A stretch of DNA of 64,000 bases. Source: Halobellus sp. LT62 (GTDB taxonomy: Archaea > Halobacteriota > Halobacteria > Halobacteriales > Haloferacaceae). The notes under the pieces are model-generated. The model was given only the letters and a program-made list of their open reading frames with translations. It did no database searches and had not been told where the DNA came from. The stretch spans positions 186,001-250,000 of the forward strand of contig NZ_JAYEZO010000002.1 in assembly GCF_037031285.1 (NCBI RefSeq), given 5' to 3'. Within the stretch, counting starts at the first letter, position 1. Each line of letters begins with the position of its first letter. Of the stretch, positions 30,644 through 39,589 are shown piece by piece. The position numbers and the translations under genes are program-made.

Positions 30644-31672
30644 TCAGAGAGTCCGAACGGGGTTGTTCATCACCCGCTCGCGCTCGGCAGTGTCGATCGT
30701 CTCGAGGCCGGTGTTCCGGAGTAACTCGTCGATCCGTTCGACCTCTTCGGCCGACGGTGCGGGCATCGGGGGGCGCATATACGGGTGAGAGATGAAGCCG
30801 CGAAGCCACGTGGCCACCTTGTAGCGCGGGTGGAGACGCGTCTTGTTCTCGGCGTAGATGTACTCGTGGAGGTCGCGGAGGCCACCCTCCCAGATCTCTG
30901 TCGCCTCGGCGACGTCGCCGCGCTTCCAAGCCAGATAGTGCTCCAGCATCGGCTCCAACGCGTAGTTGAGAGAGCCGGAGATACTCCCGTCGAAAGCACC
31001 GGAATCGAGCATCTCGTGGTAGTAACTGCCCGAGGCGCACATCACGTTCACCTCCGGGTCGAGCTCGCGAATCGCCTTGGCGATCTCGTCGTATCCCTCG
31101 GCGTTGTACGTCATCTTCCACCCGACGACGTTCTCCACTTCACGCAGTACCGCTGTTGTGGGCTCGCGCGGTAGCCCCGCGCCGTACTCGGCCGATAGCG
31201 GCGCGGTGGGGTGGACGATAATCGGGAGGTCGGCGACGTCAGCGACCGACCTGACGTGGTCGACCCACACTTCGGGATACGCCTGTGATCCCCCGGCGGT
31301 GATCACTTCGAGGCTTCCCATCGGCGGCAGGAGGAAGATCCCGTCTGCCCCCCACGCTTCGACCGATTCCGCCCGTTCGAGTACCTCATCACGGCGCAAC
31401 CCGAAGACGCCCACGAACGTCGGTACCGCGTCGTCGATTACGTCGAGGGCGAACTGCGTCGTCTCTTCGTACTCGTCGTCGGTCATATAGAACACCTCGC
31501 CCGCCTCCGGGTTGACGACGAGACCGCCGTGTTCGAGGAAGGTCTCATTCGAGAGGTGATACTGCAGGAAGGCCTCGTAGGCCTCGTAGTCCACCTCGAA
31601 CGATCCCGCCTCGAACGGTGTGATCAGCGCGTTGTACAACTTATCGTACGTGGATCGACCTCGATATGGCAT
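30644..31672 (-). CDS. DapA-family (dihydrodipicolinate synthase-like) lyase/aldolase
   Basis: A 342-residue TIM-barrel class I lyase. The Schiff-base lysine is K186 in VVGWKMTYN. The family tyrosine that normally relays protons (YN.P) is replaced by His154 in IIVHPTAPL, which argues against true dihydrodipicolinate synthase. Family members include keto-deoxy sugar aldolases, 4-hydroxy-pyrroline-2-carboxylate deaminases and 5-dehydro-4-deoxyglucarate dehydratases. The extra C-terminal helices (about 270-342) resemble the longer catabolic members. Start is the ATG at 31670-31672; upstream in-frame codons are un-halophilic. The promoter region holds the 10-bp palindrome CGTGTACACG at 31,674-31,683. 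Confidence 0.88.
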   Translation of the reverse strand: MPYRGRSTYDKLYNALITPFEAGSFEVDYEAYEAFLQYHLSNETFLEHGGLVVNPEAGEVFYMTDDEYEETTQFALDVIDDAVPTFVGVFGLRRDEVLERAESVEAWGADGIFLLPPMGSLEVITAGGSQAYPEVWVDHVRSVADVADLPIIVHPTAPLSAEYGAGLPREPTTAVLREVENVVGWKMTYNAEGYDEIAKAIRELDPEVNVMCASGSYYHEMLDSGAFDGSISGSLNYALEPMLEHYLAWKRGDVAEATEIWEGGLRDLHEYIYAENKTRLHPRYKVATWLRGFISHPYMRPPMPAPSAEEVERIDELLRNTGLETIDTAERERVMNNPVRTL

Positions 31673-31782
31673 TCGTGTACACGTCTCAGTCTCGTCGGCA
31701 CCACATAAAGATACGGTCTGGCTGCGAGAGGTTCCATACCGGTTGTTTAGCCGGTATTCGACGTTTCTGTACGCCGCCGAGG

Positions 31783-33093
31783 TTAGTTTCCACTGAGGGG
31801 ACTGTTGCACACCTCGTCGACCGGGAACTCCGACGGAGACGTGTGACCGGTGAAGTCGGGCCAGTCGGCGGGGGAACGCTCCTGCCACTCCGCGAAGACG
31901 TCCTCGCCGACCCGTTCTTCGGACTCCGGAACCCGGCCGATGTTATCGAGCGCCTCCTCCAAGAGATCGGTCGCGAAGATCTCCTCCGCCGGCACGGTCT
32001 CTTCGATGTACCCCTGACACGCAAGGAACTCCTGGTGAGCCAGTATGTCGTCAGTCCACAAGCGCCCGTTCTTGTTGTGGAAGTAGGGGACGGCGGTCCG
32101 GATGGAGGACTCTGGATTGTCGAGCGCCTCGGCGACGAGCGGTGCGACGTCGTCGCTCGCGAGGCCACCCAAGTCGTAGTACGTCCGAATTCCCTCGATA
32201 TACGCTTCGAGCCACCTACGAGCGACACCTCGGCGCTGATTCTCGAAGGGGCCACCGATCGTGATCCCCGCGATCTGCACGTTCGGTGCCGATTGGTTCG
32301 AGTACTCGATGAACTCGGCGTCCGTTCGCTCCTCCATCAGCGGTCCGAGGGGATCGATGATCTGGGCGATATCGATCGCGCCCGAATCGATCGCGGAGAT
32401 CATCTGTGGGAACGGCATCGTCTCGACGTTGATGTTGTCCCACGAGAGGTTGTCGTTGACCGCGATCGACCGGGCCAGCATGTATTCGCTGACCGACGCC
32501 GTGGTGTTCAGCGCGATCGTCACCGGCGTTTCGACGTCCGCCAACGACATCCCGTCTTCGTGGAGGTCACTCCTGATGTAGTACCGGTTCCCGACTGGTA
32601 GTCCGGGCGTCGAACTCGCCTCGTCGGCGACGAGGCTGATGGGAATGTCGTCGCTGATCGCGTTGAACGTGCTGGCCCCGACAGCGCCGATCGAAATGTC
32701 GAGTTGACCGGTCGCCAGTTGGGTTGTCACCCTCGATGCGGCGATAGAGGTCGCCAACTCGAGCTCGATCCCCCGTTCCTCGAAGTACCCTTGCTCTCTG
32801 GCGACCCAGATGGGCGCGGTCGCCGAGGCCGGAACGAACGACATCCGGACGGATTCCATCGATCCGTTCGCTGGGTTCGATGTCGTCGTCGGCCCGCTCG
32901 TTTCCGTGCCCCCGCTCGACGAGTCGCCGCTGTCTCCTCCCCCACTGTCGCCCCCGCTCGAACAGCCGGCTAATGCCCCGGCGAGCGTTGCGGCACCGGC
33001 CGCCAAGAACTTTCGCCGGTTCGTAAACCGCCCCGTCGACGTCGAGGACCCACCTGTCGGTGAGTTGCTACTGTACCCCTGACTATCCCGCAT
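31783..33093 (-). CDS. ABC importer 1: Tat-exported lipoprotein substrate-binding protein (NMT1/TauA-like)
   Basis: The extracellular binding protein of importer 1. The N-terminus has a twin-arginine signal (NRRKFLAAGAATLAGALAGC, about 26-45) ending in a lipobox cysteine, then a Gly/Ser/Asp-rich linker, as for most haloarchaeal binding proteins. The mature domain (MSFVPASATAPIWVAREQGY, FEERGIELEL) is the NMT1/THI5/TauA fold used for sulfonates, nitrate, pyrimidine precursors and aromatic or N-containing acids. I start at ATG 33093; a GTG five codons upstream is possible. A palindromic operator lies just upstream. The permease and ATPase genes are upstream on the same strand. Confidence 0.92.
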   Translation of the reverse strand: MRDSQGYSSNSPTGGSSTSTGRFTNRRKFLAAGAATLAGALAGCSSGGDSGGGDSGDSSSGGTETSGPTTTSNPANGSMESVRMSFVPASATAPIWVAREQGYFEERGIELELATSIAASRVTTQLATGQLDISIGAVGASTFNAISDDIPISLVADEASSTPGLPVGNRYYIRSDLHEDGMSLADVETPVTIALNTTASVSEYMLARSIAVNDNLSWDNINVETMPFPQMISAIDSGAIDIAQIIDPLGPLMEERTDAEFIEYSNQSAPNVQIAGITIGGPFENQRRGVARRWLEAYIEGIRTYYDLGGLASDDVAPLVAEALDNPESSIRTAVPYFHNKNGRLWTDDILAHQEFLACQGYIEETVPAEEIFATDLLEEALDNIGRVPESEERVGEDVFAEWQERSPADWPDFTGHTSPSEFPVDEVCNSPLSGN

Positions 33094-33101
33094 GGTATTT
33101 T

Positions 33102-33118
33102 CTCGCACACTGTGTGAG
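33102..33118. promoter_or_regulatory. Palindromic operator candidate in the importer-1 binding-protein promoter
   Basis: CTCGCACACTGTGTGAG contains the perfect palindrome CACACTGTGTG (33,106-33,116). It sits between AT-rich TATA-like sequence (33,125-33,145) and the ATG at 33093, about where transcription should start. That is a classic repressor position. Confidence 0.5.
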
Positions 33119-33194
33119 TTACTATAACAGCGTATATATTTTTCTATTTATGTGACTGGAGAGAACTTCTCCTGTGAGGGACGGGTACACGCAC

Positions 33195-33878
33195 TTACGG
33201 AGCGTAGGCGGCGAGCCGATCTTCGACCTCGCTTACCGGTGTCACGTCGGCGTACTTCATATCGAGATCGAACAGCGTGACCTCGTGAGAGACGGTCCCG
33301 CGGTCGGCCACGCACTCGGGCGGGACGATGACCCGATAGCCTCGCTCGAACCCGTCGACCACGGTGCCGCGGATGCAACCGCTCGTCACGAGTCCGGTGA
33401 CGATCAGCGTATCGATACCGTAGCGCCGGAGGAGCGCGTCGAGGCGTGTCCCGAAGAACGCGCTCCGTCCGGGTTTCCGGAGGACGATGTCGCCCTCGCC
33501 CGGCGCGACCGCCGGTCGGATCTCGTTCCCCTCATCGGGGTCGAACGGGGCCGTGGACTTCGATAGCTGCGTTGTCTCCGTGCCCTCCAAGCGGTCCCGA
33601 CGTTCGAGCCCTTTGACGTGGATGCGCGGAACGCCGTGTTCTCTCGCTGCGGCGAGTAACCCCGCGGTGGCTTCGATGGCCGGGTCGGCCGTATCGGACC
33701 GGCCGAGCGGCCAACCGTCCTCGCTGAACTGGCGGGTGAAATCAACGGCCACGATGGCGACGGCGTCGCCCCATCCGATCCGAGCACCGAACCCCGCCTT
33801 CTCGAAGTACGCCAAATCCGAGTCGGGGATGAGGTCCGGGATGTACGCCTCGTCGAATCGTGCTGATTCCGAATCCAT
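33195..33878 (-). CDS. Isochorismatase-family cysteine amidohydrolase
   Basis: A 227-residue hydrolase. The triad is D46 (VAVDFTRQF), K135 (LRKPGRSAFFGT) and C168 (VTSGCIRGT). The SAFFGT segment fits the N-carbamoylsarcosine amidase/maleamate amidohydrolase side of the family rather than isochorismatase proper. It would release ammonia (or CO2 plus ammonia) from an amide. It sits in the importer-1 operon between permease and binding protein, so the imported compound or an intermediate is probably an amide or carbamoyl compound. Start ATG at 33876-33878; the longer open frame upstream is antisense-like and un-halophilic. Confidence 0.9.
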   Translation of the reverse strand: MDSESARFDEAYIPDLIPDSDLAYFEKAGFGARIGWGDAVAIVAVDFTRQFSEDGWPLGRSDTADPAIEATAGLLAAAREHGVPRIHVKGLERRDRLEGTETTQLSKSTAPFDPDEGNEIRPAVAPGEGDIVLRKPGRSAFFGTRLDALLRRYGIDTLIVTGLVTSGCIRGTVVDGFERGYRVIVPPECVADRGTVSHEVTLFDLDMKYADVTPVSEVEDRLAAYAP

Positions 33879-33952
33879 ACCTCTCGTGCTCCGTGCGCCG
33901 ATAAAAACCCACCGTGTTATAGTATCTTTCCAACAAAAAACGCCGTCACAGA

Positions 33953-34744
33953 TCACTCCGCCGAGACGCCGCCCGCCGCGGGTTTCCACGGGATCGCGTG
34001 GTCCGCGAACCACGCCAGACCGTACGTGATGAAGATTCCACCGACGCTGACGACGAGGATAGCGGCGTACATCTGTGCGGTCTGTAGTGTGCTCCACCGG
34101 GTCCAGATGAACGCTCCCAGACCCTGACGGGCGGCGATGAACTCGATCGAGATCACGATGAGAAGCGTCGTGTTCAGAGTCAGGCGCAGTCCGGTGAAGA
34201 TCATGGGGAGCGCTCCCGGCAGCAGGATCTCCGTGAAGTAGGTGTACGGCGAGTCGACGCCGTTGTCCTTGGCGACGTCGAAGTAGAGATCGCCGATTTC
34301 GGAGACCCCCCGCATCGAGTTGAACATCACCAAGAAGGTCGAGGCGAGCGCAGCCGTCCCGATGAACGCTCCTTCGCCAACACCGAGGACCAACATTAAC
34401 AGCGGCAGCAGGGCGATCTTGGGGAGCGGATACGTCGCCCCGACGATCGGGAAGATCAGTGCCTTGATCGTTCGGCTCCACCCCATCGCGAGCCCGATGA
34501 TGATCCCCGGGATACTAGCGATGAGTGACGCCCAGAAGACCCGCGTCGCAGTGATTCGGATATGCTCGAGGAAGTCGTTGGTCTGCAGCAGCGTCACGAG
34601 TGCGTCGAGTACGTCTGTCGGTGGGGGGACGAGATACGCCGGGATGACCTGCAACACGCCGATCAGCACCTGCCAGACGACGAGGATGCCGATCACCGAT
34701 CCGGCGCGGATGAGGTGCGTCTTCGAGACTGTCGTCGCGTTCAT
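33953..34744 (-). CDS. ABC importer 1: permease subunit B (NitT/TauT type)
   Basis: A 263-residue BPD_transp_1 permease with six membrane helices. The EAA cytoplasmic loop, which docks the ATPase, is seen as DVAKDNGVDSPYTYFTEILLPGALP. A conserved start AGSVIGILVVWQVLIGVLQV marks the first helix. It is paralogous to the permease at 34,872, so importer 1 probably uses a heterodimeric channel. Confidence 0.92.
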   Translation of the reverse strand: MNATTVSKTHLIRAGSVIGILVVWQVLIGVLQVIPAYLVPPPTDVLDALVTLLQTNDFLEHIRITATRVFWASLIASIPGIIIGLAMGWSRTIKALIFPIVGATYPLPKIALLPLLMLVLGVGEGAFIGTAALASTFLVMFNSMRGVSEIGDLYFDVAKDNGVDSPYTYFTEILLPGALPMIFTGLRLTLNTTLLIVISIEFIAARQGLGAFIWTRWSTLQTAQMYAAILVVSVGGIFITYGLAWFADHAIPWKPAAGGVSAE

Positions 34745-34871
34745 TGGTATCGAGTGGCGCTCCCGAGCCCGCGGCTACGGCCCGGTCGGTTCTCACAGTG
34801 CCGTCCTCGCGCGAGTGGGTCGGTACGTCCGCCGTGAATGTGTGTTGTCGTGTCTCTCATTTTGAACACCC

Positions 34872-35678
34872 TTAGAAGTCTTGCCACCGCACGAGGTACC
34901 GCCCCGTCCACTCGATGCCGTACGTGAAGACGACGCCGAGGAGGTTGATCGCCGCGATCGCGACGTACATCCGGTCGATCGTGAAGAGCTCCCACGAGTT
35001 CCAGATGACGTACCCGAGACCGCTGTCGGCGGCGGCCATCTCGACGACGATGATGAGGATGAAGGCGACGCCCATCCCCAGGCTGAGTCCGGAGAAAATG
35101 TGCGGGAGCGACGCCGGGAGCAGCACCTCTCGGATGAGGGCATACCCGGTCGCGCCGTTGTCGTGGGCGGCCTCGATGTAGACCGGATCTACCTCGCGGG
35201 CCCCCGCAACGGTGTTTATCACGACGAGGAGGAAGATCGCCGAGCCGAGCGCGAGGATCCGAGAGAAGTCGTTGAGACCGAACACGAGGAAGATGACGGG
35301 GAGCAGCACCACCTTCGGCAACGGGTACAGCGCGCTGACGATCGGATCGATGATCGCGTAGAGGCGGTCCGACCACCCCATCAACAGCCCGACTACCACC
35401 GCGAGCGCGCTCGCGACGATGAACGCGGGAAGCACCCGTCCGAGGCTCACGAGCGTATGGTGCACCAGCGACCCGTCGGCCAGCAGTCGCCACCCCGCGC
35501 TGAGGATGGACGACGGGGCCGGGAAGAACCGGGTATCGATGAGCTCCGTTCGCGCCCCGATCTCCCATCCGAGAAGGAGCAGCAGCGGTGAGATCCCATT
35601 GAGGACGAGCTGAGAGTCGAGCCGTCGGTCGAAGAACCGCCGCACGACTTGGACCCATCCGAGCGTACCGCTGCTCAT
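34872..35678 (-). CDS. ABC importer 1: permease subunit A (NitT/TauT type)
   Basis: A 268-residue permease with six helices and the EAA loop EAAHDNGATGYALIREVLLP. It is coupled to the ATPase gene by an ATGA overlap (35,675-35,678). The 127-nt gap to subunit B has no gene. Together with the ATPase and the lipoprotein it makes a complete importer. Confidence 0.93.
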   Translation of the reverse strand: MSSGTLGWVQVVRRFFDRRLDSQLVLNGISPLLLLLGWEIGARTELIDTRFFPAPSSILSAGWRLLADGSLVHHTLVSLGRVLPAFIVASALAVVVGLLMGWSDRLYAIIDPIVSALYPLPKVVLLPVIFLVFGLNDFSRILALGSAIFLLVVINTVAGAREVDPVYIEAAHDNGATGYALIREVLLPASLPHIFSGLSLGMGVAFILIIVVEMAAADSGLGYVIWNSWELFTIDRMYVAIAAINLLGVVFTYGIEWTGRYLVRWQDF

Positions 35679-36463
35679 TTTTGTTGATTCACCTTCATCG
35701 CCCGCGTTACCTCCTCACCCAAGACCTCGCGCGCCTCGTTTCGATACCGAGTGAACGCGTCGCTGTCTCTGACCGCTTTGGTTCGGGGTCGGGGGAGATC
35801 GATATCGATGGTCGTCTTGATGGTTCCCGGGCGTGCGCTCATAATCCCGACTCGGTCCCCGAGCACGATCGCCTCGTCGATGTCGTGGGTGATGTAGATC
35901 GCTGTCGTCTCGGCGGCGTTCCAGATGTCGAGCAGTTCCTCTTGGAGCTGCTCTTTGGTCTGGGCGTCGAGGGCTCCGAACGGCTCGTCCATCAGGAGTA
36001 TCTCGGGATCGTTCGCGAAGGCCCGGGCGATGCCGACGCGCTGTTTCATCCCGCCGGAGAGCTGGTGGGGATACGAATCCTCGAAGCCCGAGAGGTTCAC
36101 TTTCTCGATGTACTCTCGGGCGATCTCGTTTCGCTCCGCTTTTCCGACTCCCCGCATCTTCAGGCCGAACGCGACGTTGGCGATGACGGTCTTCCACGGG
36201 AAGATCCCGTACTCTTGGAACACCATATTCGTGAGCGGTTTGTCGGCCTCGCGATCGTCGCGGATCTCGACGCTTCCGGACTCATAGTCGACGAATCCGC
36301 TGATCACCCGGAGAAGAGTCGATTTCCCACAACCGCTCGGACCGAGAAGGCAGTAGAACTCGTTGTCTTGGACTTGCAAATCGAAGTTGTCGATCGCCGT
36401 GACCGTGTGCGGCGGCGATCCGTACGTCTTTCGCAACCCCGAGATATCAACACGCGCGGTCAT
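35675..36463 (-). CDS. ABC importer 1: ATP-binding subunit (NitT/TauT type)
   Basis: A 262-residue ATPase with Walker A GPSGCGKST (about 41-49), Q-loop FQEYGIFPW, signature LSGGMKQRVGIARA and Walker B ILLMDEPFGALDAQT, then the H-loop THDIDEA. It is closest in style to TauB/SsuB/NrtD. First gene of the seven-gene minus-strand operon and divergent from the aldehyde dehydrogenase at 36,728. Start ATG 36461-36463 gives the usual MTARVDISGLRKTYG. Confidence 0.94.
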   Translation of the reverse strand: MTARVDISGLRKTYGSPPHTVTAIDNFDLQVQDNEFYCLLGPSGCGKSTLLRVISGFVDYESGSVEIRDDREADKPLTNMVFQEYGIFPWKTVIANVAFGLKMRGVGKAERNEIAREYIEKVNLSGFEDSYPHQLSGGMKQRVGIARAFANDPEILLMDEPFGALDAQTKEQLQEELLDIWNAAETTAIYITHDIDEAIVLGDRVGIMSARPGTIKTTIDIDLPRPRTKAVRDSDAFTRYRNEAREVLGEEVTRAMKVNQQK

Positions 36464-36553
36464 TGGTTCCCGAGTGTTCCACCGTGGATTTGTCTGTCGC
36501 ACTCATTGCTCGCAAGGTACGCGGTATACGAAAGCATAGCTGTTCCTTTCGCT

Positions 36554-36581
36554 CTCACACCATAAAATTATCCCGTGTGAG
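36554..36581. promoter_or_regulatory. Inverted repeat CTCACAC-n14-GTGTGAG in the importer-1 / aldehyde dehydrogenase divergent spacer
   Basis: Seven-base arms (36,554-36,560 and 36,575-36,581) flank an AT-rich TATA-like core (CATAAAATTAT). The arms share the CACAC/GTGTG word with the binding-protein operator at 33,102-33,118. One regulator may control both promoters of importer 1. Confidence 0.45.
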
Positions 36582-36727
36582 GGCGGCGAGGCCGTCTCCG
36601 AACGTCAGTCGCGTCGACCGACTCTTTCGTGCGTTGCGTCGCACGACTGCGTGTGATCCGGTGGCCGACCGGCGACAAACGCGGCTCTCGTGCGTAACTA
36701 TTTGTAGCGGCTCCGTGATGAGAAATT

Positions 36728-38224
36728 ATGCGAGAGAGCACGCTTACGACAGTCGCCGGCGAGACGGTCAGGCTCCCCATCGTGGAACAGCAGTACATCG
36801 ACGGTTCGTTCGTCGACGGCGGAGGGACGCTCGCCACGGTCCACCCGCCGACGGGAGAACCGCTCGCCGATCTCCCGGTGGCGACGGCTGCAGACGTCGA
36901 CGACGCGGTTGCGGCGGCTAACGCGGCGGCGGCGGAGTGGCAGTCGTTCGATCACCTCGAGCAGGCGCGGCGCGTCGAGGCGTTCGCCGACGCGATCGAA
37001 GACCACCACGCGGAGCTCATCCGGCTCGAGGTCGCAGACAACGGGAGCTGTCGGTCGCTGTTCGAGCGTGACGCGCAGATCGCTTCGAGCTCGGCGCGCC
37101 ATTACGCCGGGCTCGCAACCGAACTCAAAGGGCAGACGATCCCGACGCCCGGAGAGACGTTCAACTATACGCAGCGGGAACCCTACGGTGTCATCGGCGA
37201 TATCGTCCCGTTCAACCACCCGCTGATGTTCGCCGCCAAGGACATCGCGGCCGCGCTTACCGCCGGCAACACGATCGTCCTCAAGCCGTCCGAATACACG
37301 TCGCTCTCTACGCTGTACCTCGCGTACCTCATCGACGAGGGCGGGATGTTCCCCGACGGCGCTGTCAACATCGTCACCGGGGGCCCCAGCGTCGGCGAGG
37401 CGTTGGTCCAACACCCCGACATCGATCTGAACCATATGCGCGGCAGCTCGGCGACGGGCAAGGCCATCCTCGAGAGCGGCGCACAGCATCTCACACCGCT
37501 CGTCGGGGAGATGGGCGGGAAGAACCCGGTCATCGTCTACCCCGACACCGACGTTGAGGCGGCCATCGAGGGAACCGTTACCGGGATGGGTCTCCCGTGG
37601 GAGGGACAGTCCTGTGCGAGCGGGTCGCGTCTCCTCGTGCACGAATCGCTCGCCGACGAGGTCGTCGCCGGCGTAGTCGAGCGGTTCGAGAGCGCCCGCA
37701 TCGGCGACCCGTTCGACGCGGACAGCGAGGTGGGCTCTCTCGTCTCCGAGACGCAGTACGAGCGCGTCCTCGACCTGATCGAGACGGGGGTCGCCGAGGG
37801 CGGGACCGTCCTGTGCGGCGGCGGCCCGGCGACGGACGTCGCCGACGGCTACTACGTCGAACCGACGGTCGTCGAGGTCTCCTCGGAGAACGTCCTCGCC
37901 AACGAGGAGGTCTTCGGCCCGGTGCTGTCGGTTATGCGGTGGAGCGAGTACGACGAAATGATTTCTCTCGCGAACGGCGTCGACTACGGACTGACCGCCA
38001 GCGTGTGGACGAACGACATCCGGACCGCAAAACGCACGATCGACGACCTCGAGGTCGGGTACGTATGGGTCAACCAACACGGCACGATCTATCCGGCGAC
38101 CCCGTTCGGCGGGTTCAAAGAGAGCGGGCTCGGAAAGCACGGCGGTCTCGACGAGCTGTTCTGTTACACTCGAGAAAAGAACGTCAACTTCTCGCTCGAA
38201 GGCGATACCCTCCCGAACCGCTGA
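36728..38224 (+). CDS. Aldehyde dehydrogenase family protein
   Basis: A 498-residue NAD(P)+-dependent aldehyde dehydrogenase. The cofactor lysine is in VLKPSEYTS, the general-base glutamate in LVGEMGGKNP and the nucleophilic cysteine in WEGQSCASGSR, all in the expected order. The betaine-aldehyde/succinate-semialdehyde branch is closest by eye. It is transcribed away from the importer-1 operon and would oxidise the aldehyde made by the zinc alcohol dehydrogenase or by the DapA-like lyase. Substrate unassigned. Confidence 0.93.
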   Translation: MRESTLTTVAGETVRLPIVEQQYIDGSFVDGGGTLATVHPPTGEPLADLPVATAADVDDAVAAANAAAAEWQSFDHLEQARRVEAFADAIEDHHAELIRLEVADNGSCRSLFERDAQIASSSARHYAGLATELKGQTIPTPGETFNYTQREPYGVIGDIVPFNHPLMFAAKDIAAALTAGNTIVLKPSEYTSLSTLYLAYLIDEGGMFPDGAVNIVTGGPSVGEALVQHPDIDLNHMRGSSATGKAILESGAQHLTPLVGEMGGKNPVIVYPDTDVEAAIEGTVTGMGLPWEGQSCASGSRLLVHESLADEVVAGVVERFESARIGDPFDADSEVGSLVSETQYERVLDLIETGVAEGGTVLCGGGPATDVADGYYVEPTVVEVSSENVLANEEVFGPVLSVMRWSEYDEMISLANGVDYGLTASVWTNDIRTAKRTIDDLEVGYVWVNQHGTIYPATPFGGFKESGLGKHGGLDELFCYTREKNVNFSLEGDTLPNR

Positions 38225-38401
38225 GCGGCCCTCTGTGGGCCGGATGCCGCTTTGTGTTCTCCTCTTGTTTCCCCTGATTGTGCCCGTCGCGACTACGACT
38301 ACGTCGTTAGCGGCCGGCCCGGGACTCACGCGCCGTAACCGCGTTCCTCCGTCCGGAAAATTAAAGACGATGAACGTATATGACTCACTCGGTTACGTGC
38401 T

Positions 38402-38620
38402 ATGGCAACTCAACACACGGTCAGACAAGTTGACACCGTCCCGTCCGGTGCCCGCGTCTGTCACTACGACGAGCTCGAGGAGACGGGCAAGCACCGGTTC
38501 GCCGAAGCGGTCAAATCGCTCCGAAAACGCGAGGAGACGTGCGGGTTGGCGGCCGATATCGGAGAGGACTGCTGTGACGTCGTCAAGTTCACCGACTACT
38601 ACCTGCTCGAACGGGCGTAA
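38402..38620 (+). CDS. Small cysteine-containing haloarchaeal protein, function unknown
   Basis: A 72-residue protein starting MATQHTVRQVDTVPSGARVC, with four cysteines (one near 20, one in EETCGLAAD and a CC pair in GEDCCDVVKF). The spacing is not a standard zinc ribbon. I do not recognise the family. It lies within the island but reads like a conserved haloarchaeal gene. Confidence 0.6.
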   Translation: MATQHTVRQVDTVPSGARVCHYDELEETGKHRFAEAVKSLRKREETCGLAADIGEDCCDVVKFTDYYLLERA

Positions 38621-38662
38621 CGTCGAGACCGCGCGACCCATTGGACCAACGGACACGATACG

Positions 38663-38878
38663 ATGTTGTCACCGAAGCTACCGACGTTCTCCGGCGCGAT
38701 CGACCGGCTGTTAGGCGTACAACCGCAACGGAACCACTGTCGGAACTGCGGCCACCACGCGAGCGAGGCCGACAGTGGATACGAGACGGTCTCGAACCCC
38801 TATGGAGCGATCAACGTGCGCAGCTGTCCGGACTGCGGACACGTGATGCAGGTTCTGACGCTGGGTATCTACGAGTGA
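38663..38878 (+). CDS. Small zinc-ribbon protein
   Basis: A 71-residue protein with knuckles CRNCG (about 26-30) and CPDCG (about 55-59), a classic zinc ribbon, and the C-terminus MQVLTLGIYE. It follows the previous small gene after 42 nt in the same direction. Function unknown; nucleic-acid or protein contact is typical of such ribbons. Confidence 0.68.
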   Translation: MLSPKLPTFSGAIDRLLGVQPQRNHCRNCGHHASEADSGYETVSNPYGAINVRSCPDCGHVMQVLTLGIYE

Positions 38879-38933
38879 GGTGTCTCACTCCGAGCTCGCG
38901 ACCGACGAGCGACGGTGTCGTAACCGCTCGCGA

Positions 38934-38996
38934 GCGCTGAGCGGCGTGTTCTCTCACGGACGCTGAATGGCGTGCTCTCTCACGGACGCTGAGCCG
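38934..38996. repeat. 26-bp tandem repeat, about 2.4 copies
   Basis: The unit (G)ACGCTGAnnGGCGTGnTCTC-TCACG occurs at 38,934-38,958 and 38,959-38,984, with a partial third copy at 38,985-38,996. It lies in the non-coding spacer between the zinc-ribbon gene and leuD1. Confidence 0.6.
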
Positions 38997-39100
38997 ATAA
39001 TCACGGGCGCGACGCCAGAACGAAACCGGACTGTTTCGTGGACGGGTTGTGCTACCAGTCGAACCCGAAACGGACGAAGTAGGGTGCCTCTGTGCTGAAC

Positions 39101-39589
39101 TTACTCGTCCGCTTCGGCTTCCTGCTGCTCGTGGTAGTACCCGAACAACCCGCCAGCGTCGTAGATTCGTCGCAGTTCCGGGGAGATCGGCTCGGAGTCG
39201 ACGGTCTCACCGGTCGTCTCGTTTTTGACGGTTCCGTCCGCCATACTGATGCTGACCGTGTCTCCCTCGGAGAAGTGCTCGGTCGCGTCTGGAACCGTCA
39301 GTGCGGGAAGTCCGATATTGACCGAGTTTCGGTAGTAGAGCCGCGAGAACGACTCCGCGACGACGGCCGCGATTCCGGCCTCCTGCACCGCCTTCGGGGC
39401 GGTTTCACGGCTGCTCCCCGAGCCGAAGTGGTCGCCGGCGACGATGATGTCGCCGTCAACGATTTCCTCGTGGAATCCGGGACGGATCGGCTTCATGAGG
39501 TTCTCGACGAGGTTGTCCTCCGAAAAGCCGGCGGGCGCGATGTAGTCCGTGTTGATTTCGTCGCCGAAAACGAACGCCGCTCCCTTCAT
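39101..39589 (-). CDS. LeuD-type aconitase-family small subunit 1 (canonical)
   Basis: A 162-residue swivel-domain subunit of a hydro-lyase. The catalytic loop FGSGSSRETAPKAV keeps the Ser-Ser-Arg trio used in aconitase, and GDEINTDYIAPAGF is the usual N-terminal motif. It pairs with the LeuC subunit just upstream, overlapping by 4 nt (ATGA). Candidate reactions are isopropylmalate, methylmalate/citramalate, homoaconitate or maleate hydration. Position inside a catabolic island argues against leucine biosynthesis. The longer open frame upstream is inside leuC1 in another frame. Confidence 0.88.
   Translation of the reverse strand: MKGAAFVFGDEINTDYIAPAGFSEDNLVENLMKPIRPGFHEEIVDGDIIVAGDHFGSGSSRETAPKAVQEAGIAAVVAESFSRLYYRNSVNIGLPALTVPDATEHFSEGDTVSISMADGTVKNETTGETVDSEPISPELRRIYDAGGLFGYYHEQQEAEADE

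Noticed and set aside
38934-38996. Possible CRISPR array
   Set aside because: The units are directly abutting with no unique spacers, there are only about 2.4 copies, and no cas gene is near.
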